A stretch of DNA of 64,000 nucleotides from positions 37,185 to 101,184 of the forward strand of contig NZ_JAFIEU010000037.1 of NCBI RefSeq assembly GCF_020832325.1. Reading direction: 5' to 3'. Positions 1-9,580 of the stretch are shown here, piece by piece. A program made the translations under genes and the position numbers. Each line of letters begins with the position of its first letter. Positions within the stretch are counted from its first letter, which is position 1. A model generated the notes under the pieces. It made no database searches and had not been told where the DNA came from. It saw nothing but the letters and a program-made list of their open reading frames with translations. This stretch comes from Lunatimonas sp. (GTDB lineage Bacteria > Bacteroidota > Bacteroidia > Cytophagales > Cyclobacteriaceae).

Positions 1-2283
1 CTTGGAGCTTAGCAGACCACTGACGGCCAATGCTTGGTCACGAACCTGTTCGGCCGTTAACCGGGTACGTGGTCCCCTCGCCAGCAGGTAATTGTTCGGA
101 TCCCTGGTTTCCAGGTCCTCCCGCATGTGAGAGGATTGCCGGTAGGTGGCCGACATGACCAATTGCTTGATCAATGGTTTGAGTTGCCAGTCATGTTCGT
201 GCATGAATTGAAGTGCTAGCCAGTCCAACAGCTCGGGGTGGGTAGGAGCAAACCCTTGGGAACCGAAATCCTCTAATGTCTCGACAATTCCCAACCCAAA
301 CAATTGCTCCCAAATCCTGTTTACCAACACCCTTGCAGAAAGTGGGTTATCTGTGGAAACCAGCCACTGTGCCAGTCCCAGGCGGTTACTTGGATAAGAT
401 TCGAAGGAGTTCCATTTTTCCGGGACACCGGGAGAAACTTCCTTCCCTCTAACCAGCCAATTCCCTTTCTCAAAGACATGGGACGCCCTCCGATGGCTTT
501 CCGGTAGATCCACCATGATGGGAGTGGTAACCTTTGGCTTGGTGCTATTTAGTAGGTCATATAAGGTGCTAGCGACTTCCTCGTACCCATCGCTACCTTC
601 GCCAGGCAATGACTCATGAAATACCATCCATTCAATGATACACCCCGAACCCTCGGGACCATTGATCACCAAGTATAGATCCCGCTTGCCGACTGTCGGG
701 TCCACAGGAAAGGAGACCGTTTGGTACAGGGTATATTCTTTATTCTTCTTCTCTTTTTTATCGTATTCCGTACGGAACTTGCGCTCTATGGGAAGGGTGC
801 CGATCAACTCTCCGTCTTTCGAATCAAGGCGCAGTTCCATGTTACCCATGCTCTTGTCCGCACGGTACCGAAGCATTAGCCGATCCTTTCCGGTTAAAGG
901 GAGGTCTTTGATACGGGAATACACACTATCCGCCACTTTAAAGGTGGAGGTGCCCAATACCGGCAGACCCTTTTCAATCTGTTCGACATAGTGGGGATGT
1001 ATTTTGGGTTCGCCGATTCGAATCAGCTTTTCGAAGTAGTCGACCTTGCTATTTGCTACCGAAGAATCTGTCTTTTCGCCGACCCACTTCTTTATGGCGT
1101 CGAGTTTTGCTTCATCTTCTTCTTCTTTGTATTGGATTAGGACCGGGGCCTCACTCGGAATATCCGCATCCGCACTTTGATTAAAAAATGCGATGGAACG
1201 ATAAAAGTCTTCGTGACGAATGGGATCATAAGGATGGCTGTGGCATTGCACACATTCCATGGTAGTCCCCTGAAGTACAGACCACGTGGTGTTGACCCGA
1301 TCGATTAGTGCTGCAACGCGGAATTCCTCATTGTCAGTGCCACCCTCGTCATTATTCATCGAGTTACGATGAAACGCCGTGGCAATATATAGCTCATCGG
1401 TTGGGGTGGGGAGAAGGTCTCCCGCAAGTTGCTCGGTTACAAACTGGTCAAATGGCTTGTTAGTGTTTAATGCCCTTATGAGCCAGTCCCTGTATTTCCA
1501 AATACTTCGGTGTCGGTCGGATTCGTATCCTTTGGAATCGGCATAGCGAGCTAAATCCATCCACATGGCGGCCCAACGTTCCCCATAAGCAGGGGATGCC
1601 AATAGCCTATCCACTACGCGCTCATAGGCCTCCGGTGAGTCGTCTTCTAAGAATGCCGTAGTCTCTTCCAGGGTAGGTGGCAATCCTGACAAGTCTAAAC
1701 TGATCCTGCGCAGCAGGGTAAAGCGGTCCGCCATTGGATTGGGCAACAGCTTTTCCCGGTCCAACTTGGCAAGAACAAAGCGATCGATGTCGTTTTGGAT
1801 CCAAGGGGAGGAAATATTTGGCACCTCCTTAGGCTGGGGAGGAATATATGCCCAGTGATCCTTCCATTTAGCACCCTGATTGATCCAACGGGTTAACAGG
1901 TCGATTTCCTCCTCATCCAATGGGTCACTCTCCAACGGCATTCGTAACTCCGGATCGTGGTGTCTGATGCGCTTGATCAACTCACTTTTGCGCACACTTC
2001 CGGGAACAATGGCCCGTTCTCCAGACTCATTTACTTCCAAGGCTTCTTCCTCAAATAGCAGACTGAATCCGCCTGATTTCTTTACTCCACCGTGACAGGC
2101 TATGCATTTCTTATTAAAGATTGGCCGGATATGGGTATTGAAGTCTACCTCCTCTCCCAATACGAAAGCCGGAAGGAACTTGTGCTTATCTTCAAAAGAG
2201 ACAGAATACGCAATCCAAACAAACAGCCAAAGGAAGACTGCAACGGAAACAAGAGCTTTCCATCTGGTAGTAATGATTTTCAT
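1..2283 (-). CDS. PSCyt1/DUF1549/DUF1553 planctomycete-type cytochrome-like protein (C-terminus beyond window)
   Basis: About 761 codons are visible and the frame runs off the left edge, so the gene is incomplete here. An N-terminal hydrophobic signal segment (residues 9-27) is followed by the PSCyt1 heme motif CIACH (C60, C63, H64) after VDFNTHIRPIF. A second CxxCH (CVQCHSHPYDP) lies in the DUF1549 part, and the last visible residues, RGPRTRLTAEQVRDQALA, are the typical DUF1553 signature. The family is abundant in Planctomycetes and polysaccharide-degrading Bacteroidetes; it is secreted and probably redox-active, but its substrate is unknown. Start chosen at the ATG directly before the signal peptide. 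A second, LamG-containing copy lies at 15777-19037. Confidence 0.88.
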   Translation of the reverse strand, partial: MKIITTRWKALVSVAVFLWLFVWIAYSVSFEDKHKFLPAFVLGEEVDFNTHIRPIFNKKCIACHGGVKKSGGFSLLFEEEALEVNESGERAIVPGSVRKSELIKRIRHHDPELRMPLESDPLDEEEIDLLTRWINQGAKWKDHWAYIPPQPKEVPNISSPWIQNDIDRFVLAKLDREKLLPNPMADRFTLLRRISLDLSGLPPTLEETTAFLEDDSPEAYERVVDRLLASPAYGERWAAMWMDLARYADSKGYESDRHRSIWKYRDWLIRALNTNKPFDQFVTEQLAGDLLPTPTDELYIATAFHRNSMNNDEGGTDNEEFRVAALIDRVNTTWSVLQGTTMECVQCHSHPYDPIRHEDFYRSIAFFNQSADADIPSEAPVLIQYKEEEDEAKLDAIKKWVGEKTDSSVANSKVDYFEKLIRIGEPKIHPHYVEQIEKGLPVLGTSTFKVADSVYSRIKDLPLTGKDRLMLRYRADKSMGNMELRLDSKDGELIGTLPIERKFRTEYDKKEKKNKEYTLYQTVSFPVDPTVGKRDLYLVINGPEGSGCIIEWMVFHESLPGEGSDGYEEVASTLYDLLNSTKPKVTTPIMVDLPESHRRASHVFEKGNWLVRGKEVSPGVPEKWNSFESYPSNRLGLAQWLVSTDNPLSARVLVNRIWEQLFGLGIVETLEDFGSQGFAPTHPELLDWLALQFMHEHDWQLKPLIKQLVMSATYRQSSHMREDLETRDPNNYLLARGPRTRLTAEQVRDQALAVSGLLSSK

Positions 2284-2609
2284 AAGGGATTGAGGCAATT
2301 CGACTAGTATTGGTTTGAACAATCTCAAATTAACGGAAACAAAGTAAGTAAATAAACCCTCAATTCAAAACCAGCCACTGCAAAATACATGCTCAAAAAA
2401 TGGGCGTGCACACGTACGAAGCAAAAGAATGGGACAAGTGGTCATTAGCAGGGATGAATCCGAAAAAGTATTTCATTCGACGGATTCAACCAGCATTGAT
2501 TGAACGGCCAATTGACCTAAAAAACAGCAAAAAACGTCAGCTGCCTGTACCTTCATCCAAAAAAAAGGCAGTCTCTGATTGCTCAGGACTGCCCCAATTT
2601 GCTCATCCA
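2284..2609. other. Intergenic region between two minus-strand genes
   Basis: Besides the terminator at 2559-2593, this stretch shows no convincing gene. The short open frame at 2400-2843 on the plus strand mostly overlaps the M81 gene and has no recognisable domain. The part nearest 2283 should contain the promoter of the PSCyt1 gene, but no exact TAnnTTTG box is present. Confidence 0.4.
2559..2593 (-). terminator. Intrinsic terminator of the M81 peptidase gene
   Basis: On the minus strand GGCAGTC pairs with GACTGCC (outer arms 2587-2593 and 2567-2573), an inner CTGA/TCAG pair extends the stem, and eight T residues follow (2559-2566). It lies 17 nt past the stop codon of the M81 gene. Confidence 0.85.
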
Positions 2610-4196
2610 TTACATTTCATGGGAGAGTGGAATAAGTACTGCCCGCAGATCCGGGTCTGCCATGTCCCTATCAAAGGGAAACATAGGTCGATTGATCCGC
2701 CTGTATTCCAGTCGATCCAAGTCCTGATCCACGCCTCCAGGCGTCAGCGCCATAATCCAGTCTGCCCGCATATCGTACAGTTCAGGTACCAAGTATCCAA
2801 TTTTCACTACCACAATATCCGCTTCCCGGGGATTGAGGCCTAACCTGGTAAAGTCTGACTCCCGGTGATAGGGTTTTCGCTTTTTGGTGACTATCACATG
2901 GGCACTGCCCACTTTTATCACCACCTCTGTCTCCGCATTTCGGTCTCCGTGCTCGATGGCAAGGACGGTACCCTCCAGCAGTACGGGAGGAGCAAAGCGG
3001 TCATCCACCGCCGCCCCGGCCTTCGCCGAAACCCTATTTCCCACACCAGCCTGTACCGCAGCTTCTACGAATTCCGGGCCCGGCAGCGAGGCATAGATCA
3101 GCGTAGGTCCGGATTCCTGCTTAAACTCCGGACGCTTTAGGATCTCGTGCATGGTCCAGGTTACGTCACCTGCACCTCCGGCCGTCGGGTTATCGCCCAT
3201 ATCACTGATCATAAAGGGCTTTTTATCGCTTTTCACCGCTTGGTCCAATGCCTCTTTCAAAGTTGCCGTAGGTGCTATAAAGTCAAACTCATTGCGCACC
3301 TCCCAGAATGCACGTGCCAGTTCCTCGGCGGTAGTGGTTACTACTGCTTTGTCATCTCCGGTGACCATCACTACTCCTTGATTGCGGGGCTCGTCAGCCC
3401 ACGCATAGCCTATCCAAATAGCAGCGTCGATCACGCCATCCCTTTCAGCTGCCGGATACACCTTGGCATAGAGGCTCTTACCTGGCTCCACGCGGGTACT
3501 GGTTTTTTCACCGGGCAACAAGATGGGCACGGGGATCCATGCCTTATAGGCCGGCTTTCCCTTACCACTCTCTAACCGGTCAAGTAAGTTATCCATTGCC
3601 CTCTTTTTGGATTCCAACGCATCTTCGTGGGGTGCCATGCGGTAACAAGTAATAATGTCTGAATGCCCTGCGAGTTCGCGGGTAACGTTTCCGTGCAGGT
3701 CCATGGACGTAGAGATCAGGGTCTCCTTGCCGACAACTTCCCGGATACGGGTTATCAAGTCACCTTCCGGGTCGTCCAAACCTTGTACGCTCATCGCACC
3801 GTGAATGTCAAAAAACAATCCATCATAGGGCAGGTTTTCCTTTAGCATATCCAGGGTTTTGCTAACCATGGACTCGTAAGCTTCCCGGGACACAATGCCA
3901 CCCGGAATGGCATGGCCCCGAAAGGTTGGAAACCACTGGGCCCGTTGGCGATTGGCTGAGTCGGGCGCCATAAAAGGGTAATAAGAGAAAATCTCCTCCC
4001 CTACCCGTGCTTGAAAGGCATCTTCATGGGTTACCGCAGGAGAAAAGGTGCTTGACTCAATGGCCAATCCAGCGATTGCCACGCGGGGCAGTTTTTTCGC
4101 ACTTCCTTCGCTACCTGACCCAGAGCAGGCTGCTGTGAACAGTGCCAAAGTCCCCATAGCTACTAGGGAGACAATTTTGTGATAAAAAGCATTCAT
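2610..4196 (-). CDS. M81 family metallopeptidase (MlrC/DUF1485-like lipoprotein)
   Basis: This 528-residue protein starts with a lipoprotein signal (hydrophobic stretch ending LFTAAC, Cys at 24). It then matches the MlrC family: RVAIAGLAIESSTFSP near the mature N-terminus, DIHGAMSVQGLDDPEGD, and STSMDLHGNVT followed by HEDALESKK, which hold the Asp/His ligands expected for the single zinc. The C-terminal half has SDMGDNPTAGGAGD, typical of the MlrC C-terminal domain. MlrC cleaves linear microcystin fragments, but most relatives have unknown peptide or amide substrates, so only the hydrolase class is claimed. It stands alone, with its own promoter and terminator, divergent from the phosphatase gene. 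Confidence 0.87.
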   Translation of the reverse strand: MNAFYHKIVSLVAMGTLALFTAACSGSGSEGSAKKLPRVAIAGLAIESSTFSPAVTHEDAFQARVGEEIFSYYPFMAPDSANRQRAQWFPTFRGHAIPGGIVSREAYESMVSKTLDMLKENLPYDGLFFDIHGAMSVQGLDDPEGDLITRIREVVGKETLISTSMDLHGNVTRELAGHSDIITCYRMAPHEDALESKKRAMDNLLDRLESGKGKPAYKAWIPVPILLPGEKTSTRVEPGKSLYAKVYPAAERDGVIDAAIWIGYAWADEPRNQGVVMVTGDDKAVVTTTAEELARAFWEVRNEFDFIAPTATLKEALDQAVKSDKKPFMISDMGDNPTAGGAGDVTWTMHEILKRPEFKQESGPTLIYASLPGPEFVEAAVQAGVGNRVSAKAGAAVDDRFAPPVLLEGTVLAIEHGDRNAETEVVIKVGSAHVIVTKKRKPYHRESDFTRLGLNPREADIVVVKIGYLVPELYDMRADWIMALTPGGVDQDLDRLEYRRINRPMFPFDRDMADPDLRAVLIPLSHEM

Positions 4197-4225
4197 GATA
4201 GATATGTTAGGTTGGTTGATGGAAT

Positions 4226-4233
4226 CAAAAATA
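4226..4233 (-). promoter_or_regulatory. Putative -7 box (TATTTTTG) of the M81 gene
   Basis: Minus-strand TATTTTTG fits the Bacteroidetes -7 consensus TAnnTTTG and lies about 30 nt before the start codon. A weak TTTC sits 19 nt upstream in place of the -33 TTTG. Confidence 0.45.
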
Positions 4234-4527
4234 AAAAACCCTGGTCACAAAAGAAATATTTTTAGGTTTTATATCTCAAACCTTTGATTTTTTTAAAAAA
4301 GTTGATCGTAGTTACTGAATAAAATCACGCCCAATTCAGAGGAAATGCGGCAAAGGTAGGGTATAACTCGTTACGCTCATCTGCATTGCCTAATGGTTGC
4401 ATTCTCAATGCTATCGACCTGTTGAAATCGGCATATTTTACAAAGTGCATCTGCCAGAAGGGAGGTATCTTGTGAATACTTCATCATCCCTTACCAATTT
4501 CTTAACCTACGCATAACCTCGGATTCG

Positions 4528-4535
4528 TAACTTTG
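4528..4535 (+). promoter_or_regulatory. Putative -7 box (TAACTTTG) of the phosphatase gene
   Basis: TAACTTTG matches TAnnTTTG about 50 nt before the ATG at 4586. No clear TTTG is found at the -33 distance, so support comes from this box alone. Confidence 0.4.
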
Positions 4536-4585
4536 GGGCTATTCGGCAAATACAAAACAACCAACTATTTTTCGTACCTTACTAC

Positions 4586-6148
4586 ATGAAAAAACTACTT
4601 GTAACCCTCTCCCTACTAGCCGCCTTCCAATGGAGTGTAGCGCAGGAGTACCGCGTATACAAAGCTCCTACCTTTCGCGAAGCCTGGAGCAAACCCTCAG
4701 ATTATCCGGACCGGATTGTCTTAAACTTTGGGGAGGATGCAGCAAGTCAGGCAAGCGTTACCTGGCGAACCGATACCACAATTAGTACGACCTTTGCCGA
4801 AATTGCAGTGGCTGATGCAGCACCTACCTTCTGGCGAAATGCAAAGACAATTCCTGCTAAGACAGAATTATTCGATGCGTCCACGGTAGAATTGGCGCGG
4901 GTGAAGGCCCATTACCATTCCGTGACCTTCACGGACCTGCATCCGGCTACCACCTACGCCTATCGGGTAGGAGATGGTGCGACTTGGAGTGAATGGATCC
5001 AATTCAGCACTGCCTCCGATGACAAGGACGAACCCTTCGCATTTTTATATGTGGGTGACGCACAAAACTACATCTTAGAGCTTTGGGCTAGGCTGATTCG
5101 GGAAGGGTATAGAAAAGCTCCCGATGCCAAGTTTATCATCCATGCCGGCGACCTGGTAAATACCACCCACCGGGATCAGGAATGGCACGAATGGTTTACC
5201 GCGGGAGGATTTATTCACAGCATGGTACCCTCCATCTCTACCCCTGGAAACCACGAATACCGCAGCATCCCCGAGTGGGACGGACCAGATGCGGACCGCA
5301 GGCTGTCGGTTCATTGGAGGCCACAATTCACCTTTCCGGAAAATGGACCTGAAGGGGTCGACGAACTAGCCGAGACGGTGTACTATACAGACTACCAAAA
5401 TGCCCGGATTATTTCCCTAAATAGCAATGTGATGCAAGCCGAGCAAATCCCTTGGCTGGAAGAAATCCTCGCTAATAACCCACAAAAATGGACGATCGTC
5501 ACGTATCACCACCCCTTATTCTCTGCATCCGAAGGAAGGGATAATACACGTCTTCGGGAGGCATGGAAACCATTATTTGACAAGTATAAGGTAGACCTGG
5601 CCTTACAGGGCCACGATCACACCTATGCCCGGGGCCGAGTATCACCCGGTGACAACGTGTTGGACGGAGTCAATGCCCGCGATAAAACAGGTACCGTATA
5701 CGTCGTTTCGGTGAGTGGTGGAAAGATGTACGAACTAAAAGAGAACGGGTGGAACGATTACGAAGCGGATCGGGATCATGCTGCGGAAAACACCCAACTG
5801 TTTCAGGTTATTCGTATCGCGGGAGATAAGTTAAGTTTCGAATCCTACACAGCAGTTGGCGAACTGTACGATGCCTTCGATCTGAAGAAGCAAGCCGATG
5901 GCACAAATATCTTTACGGAGCGGAAATCCGAAGCGATCCCTGAAAGGCGTTTTGCTAACACGATCCCCTACCAAGACCCTTTGCCGGATCACCTACATCG
6001 GATCCTTCAAAACCGGTATCCAGATCATGCCATTACCAGGGTAAGTGCCAGAAAAGAAGGTAGCACCACAGTTTTTGCCGTCCGGATGGAAAAAGGTCGG
6101 GAAAGGCTGGAGTTTCAAATCGACGAAAACGGAAAAATTTGGGAATAG
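4586..6148 (+). CDS. Purple-acid-phosphatase-like metallophosphoesterase
   Basis: This 520-residue secreted protein has a signal peptide ending near residue 20 (FQWSVAQ). An N-terminal fibronectin-III-like domain (about residues 35-150, with ATTYAYRVGDG) is typical of purple acid phosphatases. The calcineurin-like metal motifs follow in order: YVGDAQN, HAGDLVN, TPGNHEY, YHHPLFSASEGRDN and LQGHDHTYARG, giving the Asp, Asn and His ligands of a binuclear metal site. The C-terminal 60 residues contain a short charged beta-rich tail. It probably releases phosphate from phosphomonoesters outside the cytoplasm. It is the only plus-strand gene in the first 25 kb and appears to be monocistronic. Confidence 0.9.
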   Translation: MKKLLVTLSLLAAFQWSVAQEYRVYKAPTFREAWSKPSDYPDRIVLNFGEDAASQASVTWRTDTTISTTFAEIAVADAAPTFWRNAKTIPAKTELFDASTVELARVKAHYHSVTFTDLHPATTYAYRVGDGATWSEWIQFSTASDDKDEPFAFLYVGDAQNYILELWARLIREGYRKAPDAKFIIHAGDLVNTTHRDQEWHEWFTAGGFIHSMVPSISTPGNHEYRSIPEWDGPDADRRLSVHWRPQFTFPENGPEGVDELAETVYYTDYQNARIISLNSNVMQAEQIPWLEEILANNPQKWTIVTYHHPLFSASEGRDNTRLREAWKPLFDKYKVDLALQGHDHTYARGRVSPGDNVLDGVNARDKTGTVYVVSVSGGKMYELKENGWNDYEADRDHAAENTQLFQVIRIAGDKLSFESYTAVGELYDAFDLKKQADGTNIFTERKSEAIPERRFANTIPYQDPLPDHLHRILQNRYPDHAITRVSARKEGSTTVFAVRMEKGRERLEFQIDENGKIWE

Positions 6149-6324
6149 ATAGTGGATAGAATATGTGAAATTGGAGATAAAACAAAGCATAATGCACGAG
6201 TCTGCACCGGTACCGGAGAAATCTCTTTGGGTATAGTAAACACTACACCCAGCAGCAAACCGCCAGGACTCAAAAAACCTCATCGGACATCACGAAACTA
6301 GCATCCTTAACCCAACCCAACATA

Positions 6325-6404
6325 TCGACGAACGCATATTTCCACCTACATCGCATAGCATAAATCATTTTAATCTCGACGAAGGCATATTTCGGAGATG
6401 TAGG
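6325..6404. repeat. Short direct repeat and inverted repeat
   Basis: The 18-mer TCGACGAACGCATATTTC (6325-6342) recurs with one change at 6376-6393. CCTACATC (6345-6352) is the reverse complement of GATGTAGG (6397-6404). GACGTAAGA also occurs twice just after. The block lies between the convergent phosphatase and sulfatase genes. No coding function is seen. Confidence 0.6.
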
Positions 6405-6427
6405 ACGTAAGAACCAAGACGTAAGAT

Positions 6428-7729
6428 TCAATGAATTTCCTCCATAACCCGCTGAAAACTAACGGCTACTTCGAGAAGCTCTCCCGTAAGATCCGCCAGG
6501 TATTGTGGATGCTGTTCGAGTACATCGGCTTCGATATCAAAAAAGCGACCGTCGTCGTATAGCTTGTACCGCTGATTTCTAACAAAGACCCCGTTGGAAA
6601 AACGGCCCCACTTGGGGTTGTAATACATGTAAATATGGGATTTGGGGTTTGCTGGTTTACCCAATACCTGAGGCAAGAAACTCCGACCATCCAACTGCTG
6701 CAAGTCGGTTAAGGCAATACCCGCTGCCTCTGCCAAGGTGGGCAAAAAATCACTGAAATCAACCAGATCACTGTTCACCACCCCACTCAATGAGTGGCCT
6801 TTCCAATAGGCTATCAGTGGCACTCTGGTCCCGCCGTCTGTCATATTCCCTTTGTCACCCTTTATCACGCGGCCATCCTTCATCTTCGAATAAATGTTCA
6901 CATGGGTGCCATTATCTCCGGTAAAGATCACCAAAGTATTGTCTGCCACTCCGGTTTCTTCCAGTTTATCCATGATTTTGCCTATGATTTTATCCGTATA
7001 GGCCACCATGTCTTTAAAATAACTGGTATCCTGTAGGTGGCGCTTGTCCGGATCAGCCCAATCCCTGCTATCCGGTGTCGGAACAAAGGGGTCGTGAACC
7101 AAATTCATGGGGTAATACACAAAGAAGGGGCGGTCCTTTTTCCGGTCTATAAAGTCTAGGATAAAATCAGAAATAACCTTCGAGCCGTACCCATTAGCAT
7201 CTCTTGGCAGGGCCTGCCCATTTCGAACCAGCAGCGGGTCGGCATATCGTTCACCCTCTGCGCGGGTATTGTGCAATTGCCACAGGCAATATTCGTCGAA
7301 GCCGAAATGATGGGGACGGCTGGTATCGTCCCAACCCGGCAGCTTTCCGCCTGATATGCCGTTGAGTTGCCATTTACCTGCCACACAGGTGCTGTATCCG
7401 GCATCCTGTAGGAGGTTTCCGAAGGTTTTTTCTTCTGGATCGAGGTATCCAAAGGCCATGTAGTTTCGGAAATTGTATTTCCCCGTCATGATCTTAACCC
7501 GTGACGGTGTGCATAATGGCTGAGAGTAACAATGCTCGAACCGGACGCCATCCTCTGCCATACGATCCAAATTGGGAGTATGGTATGCGGCACTTCCATA
7601 GCTTCCCAAGCACTCGTACCCCATATCATCTGCCATGATCAGGATGATGTTGGGTCTGTTTACATCCTGTGAAAAAGAAGACGTGAGGAAAAACAGAAAT
7701 AAACAACTAAGCAAAATTCGGACTAGCAT
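6428..7729 (-). CDS. Sulfatase (formylglycine-dependent, family S1)
   Basis: This 433-residue protein has a signal peptide (about 1-20, ending SSFS) and the sulfatase core. Metal-binding D34-D35 lies in LIMADDMGYECLG, and the formylglycine site is CTPSR (C73 to be oxidised). FTGDNGTH carries the downstream Asp/Asn metal ligands. It is short for the family because the C-terminal subdomain is compact. It probably removes a sulfate ester from a glycan in the periplasm. No sulfatase-maturating enzyme is nearby. It is the last of three minus-strand sulfatases, separated from the next by 94 nt. Confidence 0.92.
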   Translation of the reverse strand: MLVRILLSCLFLFFLTSSFSQDVNRPNIILIMADDMGYECLGSYGSAAYHTPNLDRMAEDGVRFEHCYSQPLCTPSRVKIMTGKYNFRNYMAFGYLDPEEKTFGNLLQDAGYSTCVAGKWQLNGISGGKLPGWDDTSRPHHFGFDEYCLWQLHNTRAEGERYADPLLVRNGQALPRDANGYGSKVISDFILDFIDRKKDRPFFVYYPMNLVHDPFVPTPDSRDWADPDKRHLQDTSYFKDMVAYTDKIIGKIMDKLEETGVADNTLVIFTGDNGTHVNIYSKMKDGRVIKGDKGNMTDGGTRVPLIAYWKGHSLSGVVNSDLVDFSDFLPTLAEAAGIALTDLQQLDGRSFLPQVLGKPANPKSHIYMYYNPKWGRFSNGVFVRNQRYKLYDDGRFFDIEADVLEQHPQYLADLTGELLEVAVSFQRVMEEIH

Positions 7730-7823
7730 AGGAATCGGAGTTTATAGCCTTATTGACATCAAATGTACTAACTAATCGGAAGCACGCAGCATAGCCACCT
7801 ACGTGGTTAGCAGAAAAGGAGCC

Positions 7824-9326
7824 TTATAACAGATGTTTCGGTCCGCTTCGGGCATCCGTGCGCACGGCTTCAAAGATTCGTCTCAATGCGGCAACTTCTT
7901 GCTGCATTTCCGGTTTATCAACCAAATTGACATGCTCCTCCGGATCGGTCACGTGATGATACAGTTCCTCATTGGTACCCTCCGCTTCCTCTCCCCAGCG
8001 TGTGTATCGCCATTCGCTTGTCCGAACAGTTGCTCCTCCACCAACGGTGATGGAATAGGCGTGATCTTTCTGCTTTTCGGGACGCATCCCTTGCAGTATC
8101 GCGGCGAGACTTTGGCCCTGAAGGATACCCGGTTGTTGTCCCGCAAACCCGCCTAGATCGACCAAAGTAGGATAAAGATCAATGAGCTCGGTAATCCCTG
8201 AATAGGTACTGCCACGAGCACCTTCGAAATCTTCTCCGGGTACTGAGATGATCAGGGGCGCGGCAACGGTTCCCTCCCAAAGACTCGTTTTGGACCAACT
8301 TCCATGCTCGCCCAAGTTATATCCATGGTCCGACATGAAGATGACGATGGTTTTTTCTTTCAAATTTAGTCGGTCCAAGGCGTCCAACAAGCGTCCTACT
8401 TGTTGATCCATAAACCGCACACTGGCCATATAGGCTGCAACAGTCTTTTTCTGCTGAAGCTCATCCATGCCCCAGACCTTCTCATTTTGCCTCGTCAATG
8501 CCTGTGCAGGTACATTATCGCCGACCACGTAGGTGGGTAATGTTACATCCTCTGGGCGATGACGGGCAAAGCTGCTCTGAGGCGCGATAAAGGGGACATG
8601 GGGACGAACAAAACCCACCGCTAAAAAGAAAGGCTCGTCCCGCTTGATACGCTGCATATTGGTGGCGCCCTCCGGGATCTTTCCTGCGCGGTTTTCCAGA
8701 ATAGCGATCGCTTGACTTGCCGCTAGGTAATCGGTCTGCGTCCCGGCCAAACTGTCTGCCAGAACCATCTGGGCGAAATTAGAGCCATAGTGTTTATTCT
8801 TCGGAGACAACAGCTCCATACTCCCCTGACTCATGGTTTCAGGTCCCATGACATTGTAGGCATAATCCCAAGAGTCAGGCTCGTCGCCTCCCGGCTCACC
8901 CCGTTCTATACCACCGGGAACACCCATGTGATAGATTTTAGATACGCGGGCTGTGAAATACCCCCGCTCACGAAAAAAGCCCACCATTGAAGGGTGATTT
9001 GCCAAAGCCGGCGTCCCTTTGCGGTAGCTGCCGGGCTGGTCATTATTTGAAACGACACCATTGGATTCCGGATATAGTCCACTCATCAGCGATGCCCTGG
9101 ACGGCCCACAAAGTGGAAACTGACTAAAGGCTCTGGAAAAGCGAATCCCCTCCCCAGCAAGTCGATCGAGGTTTGGTGTGTACTGGTCCACATTCATATA
9201 GGGACCGATTTTCGTATTCAGATCATCGGAAATAATCAAAAGGATATTCGGCTTGGCATTGTGCTGACCGAAACCCAAGTGACCTAAAAACAGCGAAAGC
9301 AAACCGAATAAGCAGATTATTTTCAT
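7824..9326 (-). CDS. Iduronate-2-sulfatase-like sulfatase
   Basis: This 500-residue protein has a signal peptide (about 1-20). ISDDLNTKIGPY (D34, D35) and the CGPSR formylglycine motif (C73) are characteristic of the iduronate-2-sulfatase branch, as are AVGFVRPHVPFIAP and MSDHGYNLGEHG. The branch acts on 2-O-sulfated uronic acids or related sugars, but the actual substrate here cannot be read from the sequence. It is paralogous to the next gene at 9581-11017, with the same motifs and order, and the two are separated by 254 nt containing a putative promoter for this gene. Confidence 0.92.
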   Translation of the reverse strand: MKIICLFGLLSLFLGHLGFGQHNAKPNILLIISDDLNTKIGPYMNVDQYTPNLDRLAGEGIRFSRAFSQFPLCGPSRASLMSGLYPESNGVVSNNDQPGSYRKGTPALANHPSMVGFFRERGYFTARVSKIYHMGVPGGIERGEPGGDEPDSWDYAYNVMGPETMSQGSMELLSPKNKHYGSNFAQMVLADSLAGTQTDYLAASQAIAILENRAGKIPEGATNMQRIKRDEPFFLAVGFVRPHVPFIAPQSSFARHRPEDVTLPTYVVGDNVPAQALTRQNEKVWGMDELQQKKTVAAYMASVRFMDQQVGRLLDALDRLNLKEKTIVIFMSDHGYNLGEHGSWSKTSLWEGTVAAPLIISVPGEDFEGARGSTYSGITELIDLYPTLVDLGGFAGQQPGILQGQSLAAILQGMRPEKQKDHAYSITVGGGATVRTSEWRYTRWGEEAEGTNEELYHHVTDPEEHVNLVDKPEMQQEVAALRRIFEAVRTDARSGPKHLL

Positions 9327-9393
9327 AAACTAAGGGAGATTGATAACGAGTCTACTTCAATGTACCAATGAAACACCACCAAAGAGTGCTTTT

Positions 9394-9401
9394 CAAATAT
9401 A
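9394..9401 (-). promoter_or_regulatory. Putative -7 box (TATATTTG) of the 7824-9326 sulfatase
   Basis: Minus-strand TATATTTG matches TAnnTTTG exactly, about 68 nt before the start codon. A T-rich stretch, TTTTC, lies about 20 nt upstream. Confidence 0.45.
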
Positions 9402-9580
9402 TGCTTATTTTGCCAAAGAAAACTGAAATAAAAAGTAGGACTTTTTAAAATTTACCAAACAACAAACCGATTCTGCTGCCGAGGTATTGGTAGACACCCC
9501 CCGTAAATTCTATTGCAGTGAAACATTTCAACGACCTCATTGGATCGGTATCTAATTGGAAAATGTCTGGGTACATTCGT

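Larger units (their letters stand above)
4197..4585. other. Divergent promoter region between M81 and phosphatase genes
   Basis: AT-rich 389-nt spacer between two divergent starts. It holds one TAnnTTTG-type -7 box for each direction (annotated separately). No RNA gene or further coding frame is visible. Confidence 0.5.
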
